Below, one piece after another: positions 12,843 through 15,653 of a stretch of 15,653 nucleotides of DNA. The notes beneath the pieces were generated by a model that saw only the letters and a list, made by a program, of their open reading frames with translations, was not told where the DNA came from and ran no database searches. The number at the start of each line of letters is the position of its first letter. Within the stretch, counting starts at the first letter, position 1. Source of the DNA: Candidatus Pacearchaeota archaeon CG11_big_fil_rev_8_21_14_0_20_30_13 (GTDB lineage Archaea; Nanobdellota; Nanobdellia; Pacearchaeales; GW2011-AR1); contig PCVV01000014.1 of NCBI GenBank assembly GCA_002762735.1, positions 1 to 15,653 of the forward strand, given 5' to 3'. A program made the position numbers and the translations under genes.

Positions 12843-14063
12843 ATGAATTTAAGGAAAAATTTTAGACGGGAAGTTTTAGATAACGGGGTGACTCTCTTAT
12901 TTGAAAAGAGGGTTTTTCCTATTGTTTCTATGTCTATTACTTCCAAGATCGGAGCGATGTATGAATCTGAAAAAGAAAGAGGATTGGCCCACTTTGTAGA
13001 ACATCTTTTGTTTCAAGGGACAAAATCAAAATCCAAAGAAGAAATAAATCTTGAGGTAGATGAGGCAGGAGGAGAATTTAATGCACAGACTTCCGATGTT
13101 GATGTGAATATCAGTATTAAATGCCCAGATGATTTTGCAGAGAAATCAATAGAAATTTTAATTGATATAGTAAAAAATGCTCTTTTCAATGAGGAAGATA
13201 TAGAAAAGGAGAGAAAAATAATCTTTGAAGAAATTGACTCAGATAAAGATAATCCTGAGGAATATTGCAATGATAAATTGGCTAGCACAATCTATTCAGG
13301 AAGTATTTCAGTTCCTGTCTTTGGAACAAAAGAAAATGTAAAAAGATTCAAAAGAAAAGATTTAGTCAAAAAATATCATGAACTCTTTTTACCGGAAAAT
13401 TTAATCGTGACTGTGGTGGGAAATTATTCTTTTGAAAAATTAAAAAACAAAATAAATTTATCTTTTGAGAAAGGAAAAAGAAAAGAAAAGGATTTTCCAA
13501 AAATTGTGAAAAAAATTTCAAAAAAGATTGAATGCAGAAAAGGGCTAGATCAAGCGAGATTAGTTTTTTGTTATTATTCAATACCCTCTTCTAAAAAAAA
13601 TTATAGAATAAATGATGTTCTTTATACAATTTTAAATAATGGAGACTCTTCTAGATTATATAAAAAATTAAGAGATGAGAAAGGGGTTTCTTACGATCTT
13701 ATTGGAAATTTTGTTTTTACAAAATTTTATTCATATGGCTTTTTGAATATTGGATGTTCAAAAATCAAAATAAAAAAAATTGAAGAAATGATTGTTGAGG
13801 AGTTTTTAAATATAGCAAATAATCTTGGAGAAAAAGAATTTAAATCCGCAAAGAAGAAACTTCTTGGATGGGAAAAAATTGGTCAAGAGTCTTGTGAGGA
13901 TGTTAATGAGGGGTTAGCCTTTTCCGAACTTACTGATAAAAATGCAGAAATATTTTACGATTATTCAAAAATTATCCATAAAGTGGGAATTGAAGATGTG
14001 AAAAAACTTGCAAGAAAGGTTGCTGATGGAAATTATGGAACATTTACCCTCACTCCAAAGTAA
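12843..14063 (+). CDS. M16 family zinc metallopeptidase
   Basis: A 406-residue protein of the M16 (pitrilysin/processing-peptidase) clan. The inverted zinc motif HFVEH (50-54) gives two histidine ligands and the catalytic glutamate E53. The third ligand is E130 in IIFEEID, 76 residues downstream, the expected distance. The second half-domain keeps the substrate-binding signature SSRLYKKLRDEKGVSYDL (Arg and Tyr). Two tandem alpha/beta domains in about 45 kDa correspond to the short M16B/YmxG-like form, which closes as a dimer. There is no signal peptide, so it acts in the cytoplasm, probably on short peptides or unfolded segments. All catalytic residues are present. It ends 7 bp from the stop of the convergent nuclease gene. 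Confidence 0.92.
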   Translation: MNLRKNFRREVLDNGVTLLFEKRVFPIVSMSITSKIGAMYESEKERGLAHFVEHLLFQGTKSKSKEEINLEVDEAGGEFNAQTSDVDVNISIKCPDDFAEKSIEILIDIVKNALFNEEDIEKERKIIFEEIDSDKDNPEEYCNDKLASTIYSGSISVPVFGTKENVKRFKRKDLVKKYHELFLPENLIVTVVGNYSFEKLKNKINLSFEKGKRKEKDFPKIVKKISKKIECRKGLDQARLVFCYYSIPSSKKNYRINDVLYTILNNGDSSRLYKKLRDEKGVSYDLIGNFVFTKFYSYGFLNIGCSKIKIKKIEEMIVEEFLNIANNLGEKEFKSAKKKLLGWEKIGQESCEDVNEGLAFSELTDKNAEIFYDYSKIIHKVGIEDVKKLARKVADGNYGTFTLTPK

Positions 14064-14070
14064 TTTCACT

Positions 14071-14730
14071 TTAAGAATATTTTCTTTTTATTATCTCTAA
14101 AAAATTTTTAGAATTGTTTCCTAAAATATAAGACAAATCTTTTTCAGAAGAAGAAAAGATCTTTTTCAATGTTTTAAATTTTTCAAGAAGAGATCTAGCC
14201 TTAATTGGTCCTACTCCCGAAAAAGATTCTAATATAAATTGGAGTTCTTCATTTTGAGAAAGGTCTTTCTTTTTCTGATTTAATGAGAATCCTCTTTTTT
14301 CTTTTTTTGCAATGAGTGAGATATATATAGAAGTTTCTTCCTCATTTTTTGTGAAAATAATTGGGACTTTGTAGTTTAATCCAATAGAAAGCAAAAGTCC
14401 CCTTAAGGCATTTTCATGCATACGGGAGTCTTTGTTTAAATTTCCTTCCACAATTAAAAGATTTTTTTCATATTGTTTTAGGTTTTCTAATTGATTAAAT
14501 AATCTTTTATCAAACACTGAGGAAAAAAAATCACTTACACTTTTTCTTTCAATAACAACTCCTTTTACAATATAATCTCCTGTTTTTAGTTGTTTAAAAT
14601 TTATAGTTAATCCTTGTTTTATAATCTCCGAGGGAACAAGGGAGTTTTTCTCTCTAAAGTCTACTTCAATAACTTCTTTTAGATCGTTTTCCTTTTTTAG
14701 AACTTTTTCTTTTGAAAAGATGTCATACAT
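14071..14730 (-). CDS. ERCC4-family nuclease with helix-hairpin-helix (Hef/XPF nuclease half)
   Basis: A 219-residue structure-specific nuclease. The XPF/MUS81-type active site is intact: VDFRE (23-27), GDY (51-53) and ERKSVSDFF (61-69). A C-terminal helix-hairpin-helix domain (from 171, SGVGPIKARSLLEKF) gives dimerisation and DNA binding. In euryarchaeal Hef this module is fused behind a superfamily 2 helicase; here the helicase is encoded separately, two genes upstream on the same strand. The size resembles short crenarchaeal XPF, which is stimulated by PCNA, but no PIP box is seen at this C-terminus. The ATG overlaps the end of the CMP kinase gene by 8 bp without a promoter or Shine-Dalgarno of its own, so it should be co-transcribed and translationally coupled with the kinase. 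Confidence 0.9.
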   Translation of the reverse strand: MYDIFSKEKVLKKENDLKEVIEVDFREKNSLVPSEIIKQGLTINFKQLKTGDYIVKGVVIERKSVSDFFSSVFDKRLFNQLENLKQYEKNLLIVEGNLNKDSRMHENALRGLLLSIGLNYKVPIIFTKNEEETSIYISLIAKKEKRGFSLNQKKKDLSQNEELQFILESFSGVGPIKARSLLEKFKTLKKIFSSSEKDLSYILGNNSKNFLEIIKRKYS

Positions 14731-15256
14731 TTTTTATCTCATAAAGGATCTTTTCCAAAACTTCATTGGGAGAAATTTTTGTTGTGTCTATTACTAAATC
14801 ATAATTTGATTTTTTCAAGAATCTTATCCCATAACATTTGTAAAATTGTTCATCAGAAATTTTTAATCTTTCTTCTAACATTTTTTTCACTTCTTCTCTT
14901 GTATCACATTTTTTTTCATCCTCTCTTTGATCTTTGAAAACTCTTTCTGCAGAAACTTCATCTTGAACATCCAAAAAAATCTTAAAAGAATTTGGAATGA
15001 AGTGGTAAGCAAGCCAGCCCTCAATTATAAATTCTTTTTTAGTTTTACCAATATTTTTTTGATAATCATCCACCTTTTGATGGACCTCTTCTGGAGAACA
15101 TTTTCTCATAAACTCATCTATAGTCATTCCTTTCTCTTTTGCAAATTGACCCTTTAAGTCACCCACAGAAATAAATTCGTAGTTTAATTTTTTAGAAAGC
15201 TTTTTTGCAACTGTTGTTTTTCCAGAGCCAGGCAATCCCGAGATTGTAATAATCAT
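14723..15256 (-). CDS. cmk: Cytidylate kinase (archaeal CMP/dCMP kinase)
   Basis: A 177-residue P-loop nucleoside monophosphate kinase that phosphorylates CMP/dCMP with ATP. The Walker A is GLPGSGKTT (7-15). The NMP-binding segment FISVGDLKGQFAKEKGMTIDEF is characteristic of the archaeal cytidylate kinase group, followed by FIIEGWLAYHFIP and FLDVQDEVSAERV. The lid is short (FKDQREDEKKCDT), and the tail YGIRFLKKSNYDLVIDTT keeps the family Tyr-Gly and Asp-Thr positions. Length is typical. A shikimate/adenylate-type kinase is less likely given GDLKGQFA. A TATA-like aattaataaa (15276-15285) lies 24 nt before the ATG. The gene is placed between the two halves of Hef and overlaps the nuclease by 8 bp. 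Confidence 0.88.
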   Translation of the reverse strand: MIITISGLPGSGKTTVAKKLSKKLNYEFISVGDLKGQFAKEKGMTIDEFMRKCSPEEVHQKVDDYQKNIGKTKKEFIIEGWLAYHFIPNSFKIFLDVQDEVSAERVFKDQREDEKKCDTREEVKKMLEERLKISDEQFYKCYGIRFLKKSNYDLVIDTTKISPNEVLEKILYEIKNV

Positions 15257-15297
15257 CCCTTAAATAATTTTTTTTAATTAATAAATATTTGTAGATT

Positions 15298-15653
15298 TCA
15301 AAATAGGCTTTCTTGAGAAACTTTTTTTTCTTTTGAATAATTTTTATTTAGTTCTTCTTTTATTTCTTTAATTGATTTTTCCATTTTTTTTTCACGGGCT
15401 CTTGAAGTGTAATATGCAAATTCATCTTTTGTTCCTTTTGTAATCAAAATTATTAATTTGCCTTTAGAAAGTCTTGCTGTTCTTCCCCTTCTTTGAATTG
15501 AACGGATTGCAGAGGACACTGGTTCATAAAAAATAACAGAATCTACTTCAGGAATATCCAAGCCTTCTTCTGCGATGCAGGTAGCGCAAAGAACATTTGT
15601 CTCTCCATTTGAAAAATTATCAATTATCTCTTTCTGTTCTTTTTGATTTAATC
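15298..15653 (-). CDS. hef: Hef/FANCM-type superfamily 2 helicase, C-terminal part (cut by right edge)
   Basis: The minus-strand frame is open from the window edge to a TGA at 15300-15298, giving 117 complete codons (118 including the stop); the start lies outside. It begins LNQKEQKEIIDNFSNGETNVLCATC, then motif V AEEGLDIPEVDSVIFYEPV and motif VI SIQRRGRTARL with the arginine finger, the signature of Hef/Mph1/FANCM fork-remodelling helicases. After motif VI only a ~60-residue basic helical extension follows, ending QESLF. The ERCC4 nuclease normally fused here is missing and is instead a separate gene at 14071-14730. A TTG within LDIPEVD can mimic a start but is internal to the helicase. The last residues resemble the first half of an archaeal PCNA-binding peptide. 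Confidence 0.92.
   Translation of the reverse strand, partial: LNQKEQKEIIDNFSNGETNVLCATCIAEEGLDIPEVDSVIFYEPVSSAIRSIQRRGRTARLSKGKLIILITKGTKDEFAYYTSRAREKKMEKSIKEIKEELNKNYSKEKKVSQESLF

Noticed and set aside
13013..13581. Minus-strand frames inside the M16 protease gene
   Set aside because: Ser/Phe/Leu-rich antisense translations of an intact metalloprotease; no start context or family match.
15298..15561. Independent 87-aa protein starting within LDIPEVD
   Set aside because: The frame is open further upstream to the window edge and encodes contiguous helicase motif V; the apparent start is an internal TTG.

Overview
The window looks like chromosomal DNA of a small-genome DPANN archaeon, most likely of the Woesearchaeota/Pacearchaeota type. 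The evidence is the archaeal replication set (Orc1/Cdc6 and both subunits of the archaea-specific family D DNA polymerase), an archaeal-type TyrRS, a DRG-type GTPase with a TGS domain, an archaeal CMP kinase and a Hef-type helicase. Base composition is strongly A/T-rich, gaps between genes are very short, and genes appear to be read from leaderless mRNAs. No phage, IS element, CRISPR array or tRNA was seen. The lineage assignment is inference from gene content and style.

Layout. Positions 1-1394 hold four minus-strand genes: a protein running off the left edge through a GTCT tetranucleotide repeat, a winged-helix protein, a possible SecB-like protein and a PRC-barrel protein. Positions 1395-1989 are non-coding and have the architecture of a replication origin: one inverted and two direct origin recognition boxes around a 46-bp pure A/T core. 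Then, on the plus strand, come orc1/cdc6, DP1 and DP2 (1990-8269). Genes on both sides of the origin therefore point away from it, in the direction of fork movement. An orphan TctA-type membrane protein lies convergent to DP2 (start best placed at 9467).

Between this membrane gene and the divergent TyrRS gene (9728-10687) lies a G/C-enriched, hairpin-rich stretch (about 9503-9640). It is best explained as an undescribed structured RNA on the minus strand. Next come a DRG-like GTPase (minus, stop-to-stop with TyrRS), and on the plus strand a homologue of the 16S rRNA G1405-type methyltransferases, a small tail-anchored protein and an M16 zinc protease. The right end is a minus-strand repair group: the C-terminal part of a Hef/FANCM-type helicase (cut by the window edge), a CMP kinase, and a separate ERCC4-family nuclease with a helix-hairpin-helix domain. 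The two halves of euryarchaeal Hef are thus split, with a kinase gene between them.

How the genes work together. Origin, initiator and replicative polymerase form one replication module. DP2 ends in a PCNA-binding-like motif, and the split Hef pair would act on stalled or branched forks. TyrRS, the DRG GTPase and the rRNA methyltransferase are translation/ribosome functions. Almost every gene not overlapping its upstream neighbour has an A/T-only TATA-like element centred about 22-29 nt before its start codon and no Shine-Dalgarno sequence, which argues for mostly leaderless, individually promoted genes.
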